From NCBI RefSeq assembly GCF_016863555.1, contig NZ_BOPC01000014.1, positions 1-64,000 on the forward strand: 64,000 bases of DNA. The letters are read 5' to 3'. How positions within the stretch are numbered: position 1 is the stretch's first letter; each line of letters begins with the position of its first letter. Source of the DNA: Micromonospora qiuiae (GTDB lineage Bacteria > Actinomycetota > Actinomycetes > Mycobacteriales > Micromonosporaceae). Shown here in pieces: positions 35,385 to 43,491 of this stretch. Below the pieces are notes generated by a model. It was not told the origin of the DNA and did not search any database. It saw only the letters and a program-made list of their open reading frames with translations. Both the position numbers and the translations under genes were made by a program.

Positions 35385-35567
35385 CTCCGGGCCCCTTCTC
35401 TCGCGACTGTCTGCGCCGTATCAAATCATGTGCGGTGTCCACTAACGTTCACCGAGAATGCCGGTGGGTGTTGTCTAGCATCAACGGGTCGGACCGGCGA
35501 CCCAGGGACGACCGGTGCGTGCCCCGGGCCCGACGTCCGGGCAGGCGATCATCACGAGGAGGTCAGC

Positions 35568-35642
35568 ATGGCGAAGAAGGCCCGTAAGAAGAAGGCCCGC
35601 AGGAAGAGCGCCGCCAACCACGGCAAGCGCCCCAACTCCTGA
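35568..35642 (+). CDS. Ribosomal protein bL37
   Basis: 24 aa, MAKKARKKKARRKSAANHGK plus a four-residue tail. Length, Lys/Arg richness and the C-terminal ANHGKRPN motif match bL37, the small actinobacterial 50S protein found in mycobacterial ribosome structures. A strong GAGGAGGT ribosome-binding site ends 5 nt before the ATG. It runs on the plus strand inside a minus-strand gene cluster and is followed by a terminator. Confidence 0.88.
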   Translation: MAKKARKKKARRKSAANHGKRPNS

Positions 35643-35679
35643 GCATGTGAACCGGTCCGCGCCGCGGACCGGACAGCAG

Positions 35680-35709
35680 GACGCCGGTGGCCCGTCGGCC
35701 ACCGGCGTC
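35680..35709 (+). terminator. Terminator after bL37
   Basis: A 13-bp perfect stem (35680-35692 with 35697-35709) has a 4-nt loop and is followed by GTCGTTGT. A smaller 9-bp stem with a 3-nt loop precedes it (35652-35672). It may also serve the convergent rsrA gene. Confidence 0.75.
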
Positions 35710-35727
35710 GTCGTTGTCGGCGTGCGC

Positions 35728-36015
35728 TCAGTCGGCCAGTTCGCGCGACTCGACGCCTTCGAACACGACCAGCTCGCTGAGGCGTACCCGCAGCCGCTCG
35801 CGCAGCTCGTCCGGTGCGGACTCGTTGCCGCAGCAGCGGGCCACCAGCGCTTTGACCTCCTGCTCGATGCCGTACTCCCGCAGACACGGGCCGCACTCGT
35901 CGAGGTGCTGGCGGATCAGCGTCCGGCGCTCCTGCTCACACTCCAGGTCGAGGTAGAGGTAGACCTCGGCGAGAACCTCACGGCAATCCGTCTCGTGCGG
36001 GTCTCCACAGCTCAC
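35728..36015 (-). CDS. rsrA: Zinc-binding anti-sigma factor (RsrA/RshA)
   Basis: 95 aa. The ZAS motif His37-x3-Cys41-x2-Cys44 (QHLDECGPC) with the N-terminal Cys3/Cys11 pair marks the redox-switch anti-sigma factors. Disulfide formation releases zinc and frees the sigma factor. GTG 36015 follows GGGAGG by about 6 nt and begins one base after the sigR stop, so the pair is made together. Confidence 0.93.
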   Translation of the reverse strand: MSCGDPHETDCREVLAEVYLYLDLECEQERRTLIRQHLDECGPCLREYGIEQEVKALVARCCGNESAPDELRERLRVRLSELVVFEGVESRELAD

Positions 36016-36016
36016 G

Positions 36017-36832
36017 TCACACCTCCCGGCCACTGGCGGCGGTCGAACTCCGGGCCGACGACGCGGCGGTGAAGCCACGCTCCGCGGCGTAACCCTCAAG
36101 CAGCTTGCGCAGATTACGACGCCCGCGGTGCAACCGCGACATCACGGTGCCGATCGGCGTACCCATGATCTCGGCGACCTCCTTGTAGGAGAAGCCCTCG
36201 ACATCAGTCAGGTAGACCGCCAGCCGGAACTCCTCCGGCAACTGCTGGAGCGCTTCCTTGACGTCGGTGTCGGGAAGCCGGTCGAGTGCCTCGGTCTCCG
36301 CGGACCGCAGCCCGCTGGAGGTGTGTGACTCCGCCGCGGCGAGCTGCCAGTCGGTGATCTCCTCGGTGGGCGCCTGCACCGGCTGCCGCTGCCGTTTCCG
36401 GTATGAGTTGATGTAGGTGTTGGTCAGAATCCGGTAGAGCCAGGCCTTCAAGTTGGTGCCCTGCTCGAACTGGTGGAAGGCCGCGTACGCCTTGAGGTAG
36501 GTCTCCTGGACCAGGTCCTCGGCATCCGCCGGGTTACGCGTCATCCGTAGGCCAGCCGCGTACAGCTGATCGACGAAGGGCATCGCGTCCCGCTCGAACC
36601 GGGCCCTGCGCTCGTCCGTCTTCTCGGTGGTCAACCGCACATCCCCTCGGGTCGGATGCTTCCCCGCCGAGGATACGCGTCCCGACCCACCAGTAGTTTC
36701 GGTTCCGACGGGTGTGCCCGTCGCCACCTCGGTCGGCGACACCGTCGCCGGCCAGTCCGGGCCGGCGAGCAGCTGCCTGAGCTGCCACGCCTCCCGCTCG
36801 TCGCGTTCCCGGCTCCGGATCTCGGTCGGCAC
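36017..36832 (-). CDS. sigR: ECF sigma factor SigR/SigH (thiol-oxidative stress), long isoform
   Basis: 271 aa from GTG 36832. Region 2 contains [20 protein letters not shown] and [17 protein letters not shown]. Region 4 has [20 protein letters not shown] and [17 protein letters not shown] shorter form would start at GTG 36640 ([15 protein letters not shown]). GTG 36832 has a good GAGGGGGG site and lies about 31 nt after a SigR-type promoter, so the 64-residue N-terminal extension is probably made. Streptomyces makes an unstable extended SigR in the same manner. It is controlled by RsrA and likely autoregulated. Confidence 0.92.
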   Translation of the reverse strand: MPTEIRSRERDEREAWQLRQLLAGPDWPATVSPTEVATGTPVGTETTGGSGRVSSAGKHPTRGDVRLTTEKTDERRARFERDAMPFVDQLYAAGLRMTRNPADAEDLVQETYLKAYAAFHQFEQGTNLKAWLYRILTNTYINSYRKRQRQPVQAPTEEITDWQLAAAESHTSSGLRSAETEALDRLPDTDVKEALQQLPEEFRLAVYLTDVEGFSYKEVAEIMGTPIGTVMSRLHRGRRNLRKLLEGYAAERGFTAASSARSSTAASGREV

Positions 36833-36870
36833 CGGTCACCCCCCTCGCACAGTGATGGTCCGAGAGGTTC

Positions 36871-36897
36871 AACACCCACTGCGGGTCGCGGCATTCC
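36871..36897 (-). promoter_or_regulatory. SigR-type autoregulatory promoter
   Basis: On the minus strand GGAAT (36897-36893) and GTT (36873-36871) are 19 bp apart, matching the SigR/SigH consensus GGAAT-N18/19-GTT. Transcription should start near 36863, giving a leader of about 30 nt before GTG 36832. Confidence 0.75.
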
Positions 36898-37072
36898 GGC
36901 CCCGTTCCTGGTCCCGCCCACGGCCGTGCGCCGGGGCTGGGACCAGGAAGGGCCTGGGAGCCCGGTGCAACCGCCGCCCGGAGCGGGGTACGGCGACACC
37001 AACGGATGCAACGACCCGCCCCGACCGACGGAAACGGCACCGGGGCGCCGCGCCGCGCTCCCGTCAACGTGA

Positions 37073-37687
37073 TCAGGCCCGGGCCCAGCCGTGCTCGCGC
37101 AGCCAGTCGATCATCACGGCGGCCGTTGCGGCCGGATCGACGCGTAGGTCGTGCCGCTCGCCCGGCCGGATCACCACCCGCACCCCCGGGGCCGGTTCCG
37201 GCACGCCGAACGGATCACGGTCGCCGTTGACCACCAGCGTCGGCACGCCGGTCGCCAACTCACCGGCCCGGCTGCGCTCCGGCCGCCCCGGCGGATGCAG
37301 CGGGAAGGCGAGCGCGACAACCCCGGCGGCGTCCACGGCGGTCGCGGTCCGGCAGGCCACCCGGGCCCCGCTGGACCGGCCGCCGACCAGCAGCGGTACG
37401 CCCGGATGCCGGTCGCGCAACACGCTCAGCACGGCGGTCCACGCCTCGTCGAGATGCCCGGCGGGAGCCGGTGCCCGGCGACCGGCGACCCGATAGGGCT
37501 GGGTCACCCGGGCCACGGCCAACCCGGCGGCCACCGCCGCGTCGCCGAGCGCGCGCAGGTCGGGGGCGTCGACATCGCCACCCGCGCCGTGGCCGAGGAC
37601 CAGCAGCGCCCGGGCGGCTTCGGCGGGCAGGCCGGTGTCGACCCGCGCGGGACCGCGCGGGGTGTCCAGGAGATCGTCGTGCGGCAC
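37073..37687 (-). CDS. Alpha/beta-hydrolase of the KANL3/Tex30 (dienelactone-like) family
   Basis: 204 aa. Motifs are LVLGHGAGGDVDAPDL (oxyanion region), the nucleophile in GGRSSGARVA, the acid in VVNGDRDPFG and the His in PGERHDLR. The cytosolic family is widespread in actinobacteria and poorly characterised. GTG 37687 (MPHDDLLDTPRG) is preceded by CAGAAT 6 nt upstream, a possible leaderless -10. It is separate from sigR. Confidence 0.8.
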   Translation of the reverse strand: MPHDDLLDTPRGPARVDTGLPAEAARALLVLGHGAGGDVDAPDLRALGDAAVAAGLAVARVTQPYRVAGRRAPAPAGHLDEAWTAVLSVLRDRHPGVPLLVGGRSSGARVACRTATAVDAAGVVALAFPLHPPGRPERSRAGELATGVPTLVVNGDRDPFGVPEPAPGVRVVIRPGERHDLRVDPAATAAVMIDWLREHGWARA

Positions 37688-37815
37688 GGGCCCATTCTGC
37701 GACCCGCGCCCGCCCACCCCGCGCCGTCCCTACGGCCCCACACCGCCCCTACGGCCCCACCGGCACCCGGTGCGGCGGGCACCACCACCCGATCCGGGCT
37801 CGGACGGTGCTGCGG

Positions 37816-38208
37816 TCAGCTCAACGGCACCAGGGTGAGCAGCCGGTCGCGCACCGGCGGGCCCGCCTCGGCCACGGCATCCGGATCGGGCTGCACCTCG
37901 CTGCGCCAGGCGACCAGCATCGCCCGCCGCTCGCGCGGGGTGGTGCCGCCCCACACGCCGTGGCAGTCACCGACCTCCAGCGCCCAGGCCAGGCAGGAGC
38001 CCTGCACATCGCAGCTGCGGCACAGTGCCACCGCGGCGTCGGCCGGCTCGTTCGGTGCCGGAAAGAACGTCTCCGGGTCGACGCTCTGGCACGTGCCTCT
38101 GGTGCGCCAAGCCTCGTCCTGTCGACGTTCCTGCAGGGCACGCAGCAGTCGCGGATCACGTCGCGCGGCGGCCACCTCGTGCGGACGGGGCATACGCGCC
38201 CGGGTCAT
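37816..38208 (-). CDS. WhiB-family iron-sulfur regulator
   Basis: 130 aa. Cluster ligands are Cys40, Cys63, Cys66 and Cys72 (CRSCDVQGSC), followed by GVWGGTTPRERR. It has a basic 35-residue N-terminal extension and a C-terminal tail beyond the core. It is neither the WhiB1 nor the WhiB7 type; the closest subclass cannot be fixed by eye. It stands alone, with a 195-bp AT-richer upstream gap holding a small inverted repeat (TCGCAT/ATGCGA at 38294-38311). Confidence 0.88.
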   Translation of the reverse strand: MTRARMPRPHEVAAARRDPRLLRALQERRQDEAWRTRGTCQSVDPETFFPAPNEPADAAVALCRSCDVQGSCLAWALEVGDCHGVWGGTTPRERRAMLVAWRSEVQPDPDAVAEAGPPVRDRLLTLVPLS

Positions 38209-38403
38209 CCACCCACCTCCCCCGTGGGATCAGAGATATCGATGGAGGGTGTTCACAGGACGCGAACGACACCGCCACCGGCGCTGTGTTCTATCGCATT
38301 TACCGATGCGAGGACAAGACTCTGCCGGGAAGTTGCCAAAACGGTTGTGCGACGATTCGCCCGTAACCGCGGCAAATCACTCCCGACAATGCGCACCCGG
38401 TAA

Positions 38404-39114
38404 TCAGAACAGCGTCATGTCCTCCGGCACCGTGGGCTGCGGCGAGGGCACCCGGGCGGTGAGTTGCGGACCGTCGTTGCGGACATCGCCCACCGCCGAC
38501 CCCACCGGCCGGATCTCCAACCCGGCGAGCCAGTCCAGCGGCGGGGGTGCGAGCAACCCGGTCGGGTCGCCGCCCGTGCCCAGCCAGCTCGCCCACTGCT
38601 GCGGCGGCAGGAGCAGGGGCATCCGGTCGTGCACCTCGGCCAACTCGCCGAGCGCAGCGGTGGTCAACACGCTGCAGGTCAGCAGCGGAGCATCGGAGCC
38701 GCCCCAGACCGACCAGATGCCGGCGAAGGCGAGCACCGACCCGTCTGCCGGGGTCAGGTAGTACGGCTGTTTCGCTCCGCCCGGCCGGCGGACCCACTCG
38801 TACCAGCCGTCCGCAGGGATCAGACAGCGGCGACGGGCGAAGGCGGAAGCGTACGCCCGGCTGGTCGCGACCGTCTCGGCCCGAGCGTTGATCATCCGGG
38901 CGGCCCCGGCGGGTGAGCGGGACCAGGCGGGCACCAGCCCCCAGCGGCCGCGCGAGAGCGTCCGGTGCCCCTCGGCGCTGACCCGGACCAGCGGCACCGG
39001 GTCGGTCGGCGCGACGTTGTAGTCGGCGACGAGCTTGCCGCCGGTCTCGTCGACGGCCTCGAAAAGGCTGCTCAGGTCGCCGGCGCTCCGGGTCGTGGCG
39101 TACCTCCCGCACAT
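38404..39114 (-). CDS. SRAP-family abasic-site protein (YedK/HMCES)
   Basis: 236 aa from ATG 39114. Cys2 of MCGRYA is the residue that links covalently to abasic sites once Met is removed. NVAPT, RWGLVPAW, INARAET, CLIPADGWYEW and HDRMPLLL complete the active site. It shields abasic sites in single-stranded DNA. TAGCGT (39127-39122, minus strand) ends 7 nt before the ATG, giving a likely leaderless mRNA. It is divergent from aroA, as in mycobacteria. Confidence 0.94.
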   Translation of the reverse strand: MCGRYATTRSAGDLSSLFEAVDETGGKLVADYNVAPTDPVPLVRVSAEGHRTLSRGRWGLVPAWSRSPAGAARMINARAETVATSRAYASAFARRRCLIPADGWYEWVRRPGGAKQPYYLTPADGSVLAFAGIWSVWGGSDAPLLTCSVLTTAALGELAEVHDRMPLLLPPQQWASWLGTGGDPTGLLAPPPLDWLAGLEIRPVGSAVGDVRNDGPQLTARVPSPQPTVPEDMTLF

Positions 39115-39209
39115 GTCGCACACGCTAGCGCGCCACCGGCCGTCGCGATGTCCCGTCCACCGGGAGGGGTGGCGCGGGACACGACCGGCACCGCGCGCGA
39201 CACGGCAGA

Positions 39210-40520
39210 ATGGGGGGCGTGGGGAATCTGACCGCGACCCGGCCGCCACAGCCGTGGACCGCTCCGACCGCCAATGACCCGGTGTCGGCGTCGCTACGCC
39301 TGCCCGGCTCCAAGTCGATGACCAACCGGGCGCTGGTGCTCAGCGCGCTGGCCACCGGCCCCTCGACGCTGGCCAAACCGCTGCGCGCCCGGGACACCGA
39401 GCTGATGGCCGCGGGGCTGCGCGCGATGGGCGCCCACGTGTCGATCGCCGACGACGAGCGCTGGCTGGTCCGGCCGCACCCGCTCGTCGGCCCGGCGCAC
39501 GTCGACGTCGGGCTCGCCGGCACGATCATGCGATTCGTGCCGCCCGTCGCGGGGCTGGCCAACGGGCAGGTCACCTTCGACGGCGATCCGCACGCGCGCA
39601 CCCGGCCGCTCGGGCCGCTGATCGAGGCACTGCGCTCGCTCGGGGTGCGCATCGACACCACCGGTCCCGGCAGCCTGCCGTTGGTGGTCCAGGGCACCGG
39701 CCGGGTCACCGGCGGCGAGGTGGTGATCGACGCCTCGGCCTCCAGCCAGCTCGTCTCGGGGCTGCTGCTGGCCGCGCCGCGCTTCGACCGGGGCCTGGTG
39801 GTCCGGCACGTCGGCCCGCCCGTGCCGTCCGCGCCCCACCTGCGGATGACCGTACGCATGCTGCGGGCCGCCGGCGCGGCGGTCGACGACAGCACGCCCG
39901 ACGTCTGGGTGGTCGAGCCGGGCCCGCTGACCGGACGCGGTTGGGAGATCGAGCCGGACCTCTCCGGCGCGGTGCCGTTCTTCGCCGCCGCCCTGGTCAC
40001 CGGCGGCGAGGTGACGCTCCAGGGCTGGCCGCGCGGCAGCGCCCAGCCGGTCGAGCTGCTCCGGCCGCTGTTGCAGCAGATGGGCGCCGAGGTGACGCTG
40101 ACCACCGAAGGGCTGACCGTGCGGGGCAGCGGCCGGGTGCACGGCCTGCACGCCGACCTGTCGGACGTCAGTGAGCTGACCCCGGTGCTGACCGCGCTGG
40201 CGATGCTCGCCGACTCCCCCTCGACGCTCACCGGGGTGGGCCACATCCGTGGTCACGAGACCGACCGGCTGGCGGCGCTGACCCGCGAGTTCACCGCGCT
40301 CGGCGCGGACGTGACCGAGTCGCCCGACGGGCTTCAGATCCGGCCCCGCCCGCTGCGCGGCGGGATGTTCCGGACGTACGACGACCATCGAATGGCGCAC
40401 GCGGCGGCGGTGGCCGGCCTCGCCGTGCCCGGCATCGAGTTGGACGACGTGGCGTGCACCTCGAAGACCATGCCCGAGTTCCCGACGCTATGGTCGGCGA
40501 TGGTGACCGGCAAGAGCTGA
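39210..40520 (+). CDS. aroA: 3-phosphoshikimate 1-carboxyvinyltransferase (EPSP synthase)
   Basis: 436 aa. Shikimate and PEP site motifs are LPGSKSMTNRALVL, AGTIMRFV, DASASSQLVSGLL, the repeated inverse alpha/beta barrel and YDDHRMAHA. It makes EPSP in aromatic amino-acid synthesis. ATG 39210 or GTG 39219 could start it; neither has a separate ribosome-binding site. It heads the aroA-rsgA-hisN group. Confidence 0.96.
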   Translation: MGGVGNLTATRPPQPWTAPTANDPVSASLRLPGSKSMTNRALVLSALATGPSTLAKPLRARDTELMAAGLRAMGAHVSIADDERWLVRPHPLVGPAHVDVGLAGTIMRFVPPVAGLANGQVTFDGDPHARTRPLGPLIEALRSLGVRIDTTGPGSLPLVVQGTGRVTGGEVVIDASASSQLVSGLLLAAPRFDRGLVVRHVGPPVPSAPHLRMTVRMLRAAGAAVDDSTPDVWVVEPGPLTGRGWEIEPDLSGAVPFFAAALVTGGEVTLQGWPRGSAQPVELLRPLLQQMGAEVTLTTEGLTVRGSGRVHGLHADLSDVSELTPVLTALAMLADSPSTLTGVGHIRGHETDRLAALTREFTALGADVTESPDGLQIRPRPLRGGMFRTYDDHRMAHAAAVAGLAVPGIELDDVACTSKTMPEFPTLWSAMVTGKS

Positions 40521-40541
40521 GCGACCAGGTTAGGAGCGGCG

Positions 40542-41630
40542 CTGGCGACCAGGCGGCGAGAGTACGACGAGGACGATGTCCGGGTCCGGCCCGGCAGGTC
40601 CTCGCGTCCGCGTACCCGCACCCGCCCCCGGCACGCCGACGCGAGGGACGCCTTCGTCATCGCCGTGGACCGGGGACGCTACACCTGCGTGCTGGCCGGC
40701 GCCGGGGCGGACGAACCGACGGTCACCGCGATGCGCGCCCGCGAGCTGGGACGCAAGTCGGTGGTGGTCGGCGACCGGGTCGGCCTGGTCGGTGACACCT
40801 CGGGAGCGTCCGGCACGCTGGCCCGCATCGTCCGGATCGAGCCGCGCCGTTCGGTGCTGCGCCGCACCGCCGAGGACGACGCCAGCACCGCCGAAGGGCG
40901 GCTGGAACGGGTGGTGGTCGCCAACGCCGACCAGCTCGTGATCGTCAGCGCGCTGGCCGACCCGCCGCCGCGCACCGGGTTCATCGACCGCTGCCTGGTG
41001 GCCGCGTACGACGCGGACATCGAGCCGTTGCTCTGCCTGACCAAGGCCGACCTGGCCGGCCCGGAGGCGGTGCTCGACTACTACACCGAGCTGGAGCTGC
41101 CGTACGTGCTGATCCGGCCGGACTCGCCGCTGGACGCGCTGCGCGACCTGCTCGCCGGTCGGCTCTCGGTGCTCGTCGGCCACTCCGGGGTGGGCAAGTC
41201 GACGCTGGTCAACCGCCTGGTGCCGGAGGCCGACCGGGCGGTCGGTGCGGTCAGCGCGATCGGTCGGGGTCGGCACACCTCCACCAGCGCGGTGGCGCTG
41301 CGGCTGCCCGCCCTGCCCGGTGCCGCCGACGACCCCGGGTGGATCGTGGACACCCCCGGCGTACGCAGTTTCGGGCTGGCACACGTCTCGGCCGAGAGCC
41401 TGCTGCACGGCTTCCCGGATCTCGTGGCGGCCACCGTCGACTGCCCGGCGAACTGCCCGCACACCGCCGACGAGGCCGACTGCGCGCTGGACGCCTGGGT
41501 CGCCGAGGGCCGGGCCGATCCGCGCCGGCTGGCCTCGTACCGCCGATTGCTGGCCTCCCGGGCGGGCGAGCCCGACCCGCGCGGCGACACCGACACGCGC
41601 GGACAGACCGACCCACGCAAGACGAGTTGA
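40542..41630 (+). CDS. rsgA: Ribosome small-subunit-dependent GTPase A
   Basis: 362 aa if started at CTG 40542. An OB-like N-terminal domain precedes a circularly permuted GTPase with LTKADL (G4), VGHSGVGKSTLVN (G1) and DTPGVRSF (G3). A C-terminal zinc finger follows (Cys-x4-Cys-x-His with a later Cys). It helps 30S maturation. The first ATG/GTG-type start is at 40665, which would remove REYDEDDVRVRPGR, a conserved actinobacterial N-terminus. AGGAG at 40532-40536 is 5 nt before the CTG, which supports the rare start. Confidence 0.9.
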   Translation: MATRRREYDEDDVRVRPGRSSRPRTRTRPRHADARDAFVIAVDRGRYTCVLAGAGADEPTVTAMRARELGRKSVVVGDRVGLVGDTSGASGTLARIVRIEPRRSVLRRTAEDDASTAEGRLERVVVANADQLVIVSALADPPPRTGFIDRCLVAAYDADIEPLLCLTKADLAGPEAVLDYYTELELPYVLIRPDSPLDALRDLLAGRLSVLVGHSGVGKSTLVNRLVPEADRAVGAVSAIGRGRHTSTSAVALRLPALPGAADDPGWIVDTPGVRSFGLAHVSAESLLHGFPDLVAATVDCPANCPHTADEADCALDAWVAEGRADPRRLASYRRLLASRAGEPDPRGDTDTRGQTDPRKTS

Positions 41631-41700
41631 CCCGCGCGGACGCGCGAAGTGGAGGCGGTCGGCGGCCCCCGTCGGCCGGCGCGTCGCTACCGTGTCCGGC

Positions 41701-42504
41701 ATGACCGGATACGCCGACGACCTCGCCCTCGCCCATCGGCTCGCCGATGCCGCCGACGCCATCTCCACGGCCCGTTTCCGCGCGCTCGACCTGCGGGTCG
41801 AGTCGAAACCCGACCTGACCCCGGTCTCCGACGCGGACACCGCCGTGGAACGGGAGATCCGCGCTCTGCTCGCCGCCGAGCGCTCCGGCGACGGGCTGCT
41901 CGGCGAGGAGTTCGGCGCCACGCCGGCCGCCGGAGCGCGGCAGTGGGTGGTGGACCCGATCGACGGCACCAAGAACTTCGTGCGGGGCGTGCCGATCTGG
42001 GCCACCCTGATCGCGCTGCTGGTCGACGGCCGGCCGGTCGTCGGGGTGGTCTCCGCGCCGGCGCTGGGCCGACGCTGGTGGGCGGCGCACGGCACCGGCG
42101 CGTACGCGGGCCCCGACGCCGGCCGGGGCGAGCAGATCCGGGTCTCCCGGGTACGCGAACTGGCCGACGCGAGCCTCTGTTACTCCTCGCTTGACGGCTG
42201 GGAGCAGGCCGGGAGGCTGGAGCCGATGCTCCAGCTGATGCGGGACACCTGGCGTAGCCGGGCCTACGGCGACTTCTACGGCTACATGCTGTTGGCCGAG
42301 GGCGCGCTGGACGTGATGGTCGAACCCGAACTGTCGCTCTGGGACGTGGCCGCGCTGGTACCCATCGTGACCGAGGCCGGGGGAACCTTCACCGACCTGG
42401 CCGGCCGACCGGCGCCTGCGGGAGCCGAGAGCAGCGCCGCGGCCAGCAACGGTGCCTTGCATTCCGACATCCTCGGAAGGCTGGGTCGGCCGATCGCGCA
42501 CTGA
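41701..42504 (+). CDS. hisN: Histidinol-phosphatase, inositol-monophosphatase family
   Basis: 267 aa. Metal-site motifs are GEEFG, WVVDPIDGTKNF and WDVAALVPIVTEAGG. The HisN subgroup is favoured because this gene follows aroA-rsgA in many actinobacteria and the active-site loop GTKNFVRGVPIWATLI fits it. It dephosphorylates histidinol phosphate. TACCGT at 41688-41693 lies 7 nt before ATG 41701, so it may have its own leaderless transcript. Confidence 0.88.
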   Translation: MTGYADDLALAHRLADAADAISTARFRALDLRVESKPDLTPVSDADTAVEREIRALLAAERSGDGLLGEEFGATPAAGARQWVVDPIDGTKNFVRGVPIWATLIALLVDGRPVVGVVSAPALGRRWWAAHGTGAYAGPDAGRGEQIRVSRVRELADASLCYSSLDGWEQAGRLEPMLQLMRDTWRSRAYGDFYGYMLLAEGALDVMVEPELSLWDVAALVPIVTEAGGTFTDLAGRPAPAGAESSAAASNGALHSDILGRLGRPIAH

Positions 42505-42530
42505 CGCCCGGTAACCTCTATCCTCGCCAG

Positions 42531-43415
42531 GTGGCTACCGCTGGTTGGTGTTTCCTGGCGGCGATGATCGTCGCGTACGGCGTCGCCAACCTGTTGCAGT
42601 CGGTCGCCGCCGCCCGGACCACCGTGCACCACTCCTTCGATCCCGGGTTGCTGCTGCGCCTGGCCGGGCACCGCACCTACCTGGTCGGCCTGGTCTGCCA
42701 GGTGGGCGGGTTCGTGCTGGCCTTCCTGGCCCGTCGGGACCTGCCGCTGTTCCTGGTGCAGGCGAGCGTGGCGGCGGGGCTGGGAGTCACCGCCATCCTC
42801 GGCGTGGTCGTGTTGAAGTGGCGGCTGCCGGCGGCGGAGATAGTGCTGCTCCTGCTGCTCTTCGCCGGGATCAGCGCGCTGGTGCTGGCCGCCCAGCCGG
42901 CACCGTCGAAGCCGCTGGGTACGGCGGGCATGCTGGCCCTGCTGGTGACCCTGGTGGTGATCGCGATGCTGGGCTTCTTCGCGGTCCGGCTGCGCGGCGC
43001 CCCCGGCTCGGTGGCCCTCGGCTCGCTGGCCGGGCTGGGCTTCTCCGCCGCCGCGGTGGCCGCCCGGCCGTTGGCCTCCGCGCCGAGCTGGGAGGCATTC
43101 CTCACCGACCCGCTGCTCTACCTGCTCGTCGGGCACTCCGTCGTCGGCCAGCTCCTGCTCGGGCTGGCGATGCAGCGCGGTTCCACCACCGCCGCAGTGG
43201 CCGCCATGGACGCCGCCGGCGCGGTGCCCGCCGCGATCATCGGCCTGTTGCTGCTCAACGACAAGATCTGGCCGGGCCGGGAGTGGCTCGCCGGCATCGG
43301 CTTCCTGGTCACCCTCGCCTCGGTCATCGGGCTCACCCGGTACGCCGAACCGCAGCACCACCACGCCGTCGCCCAGGAGGCCACCCGCACCGTCGTCGCC
43401 GCCGGCAAGGTGTAA
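42531..43415 (+). CDS. DMT-superfamily (EamA-like) transporter
   Basis: 294 aa with about nine or ten hydrophobic helices in two related halves, typical of drug/metabolite transporters. The C-terminus ends in a His-rich QHHHAV segment. The substrate is unknown. TATCCT at 42519-42524 lies 6 nt before GTG 42531, suggesting a leaderless start. The stop touches repeat copy B. Confidence 0.78.
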   Translation: MATAGWCFLAAMIVAYGVANLLQSVAAARTTVHHSFDPGLLLRLAGHRTYLVGLVCQVGGFVLAFLARRDLPLFLVQASVAAGLGVTAILGVVVLKWRLPAAEIVLLLLLFAGISALVLAAQPAPSKPLGTAGMLALLVTLVVIAMLGFFAVRLRGAPGSVALGSLAGLGFSAAAVAARPLASAPSWEAFLTDPLLYLLVGHSVVGQLLLGLAMQRGSTTAAVAAMDAAGAVPAAIIGLLLLNDKIWPGREWLAGIGFLVTLASVIGLTRYAEPQHHHAVAQEATRTVVAAGKV

Positions 43416-43469
43416 GGAAGGGCCCCTTTTTAACGCCTCGTGTAGAGGAAGGGCCCCTTTTTAACACCC
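43412..43469 (-). repeat. Dispersed two-unit repeat, copy B
   Basis: On the minus strand it reads TTAAAAAGGGGCCCTTCC, then CTACACGAGGCG, then TTAAAAAGGGGCCCTTCC and a TACACC end. It lies between the convergent transporter and GT4 genes and overlaps the transporter's stop codon. Confidence 0.88.
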
Positions 43470-43491
43470 GGCTTTCAAACACCCGGCACGT

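Noticed and set aside
43412..43469. The repeat family as a CRISPR array
   Set aside because: Only two half-units per site, no regularly spaced unique spacers, and no cas genes.
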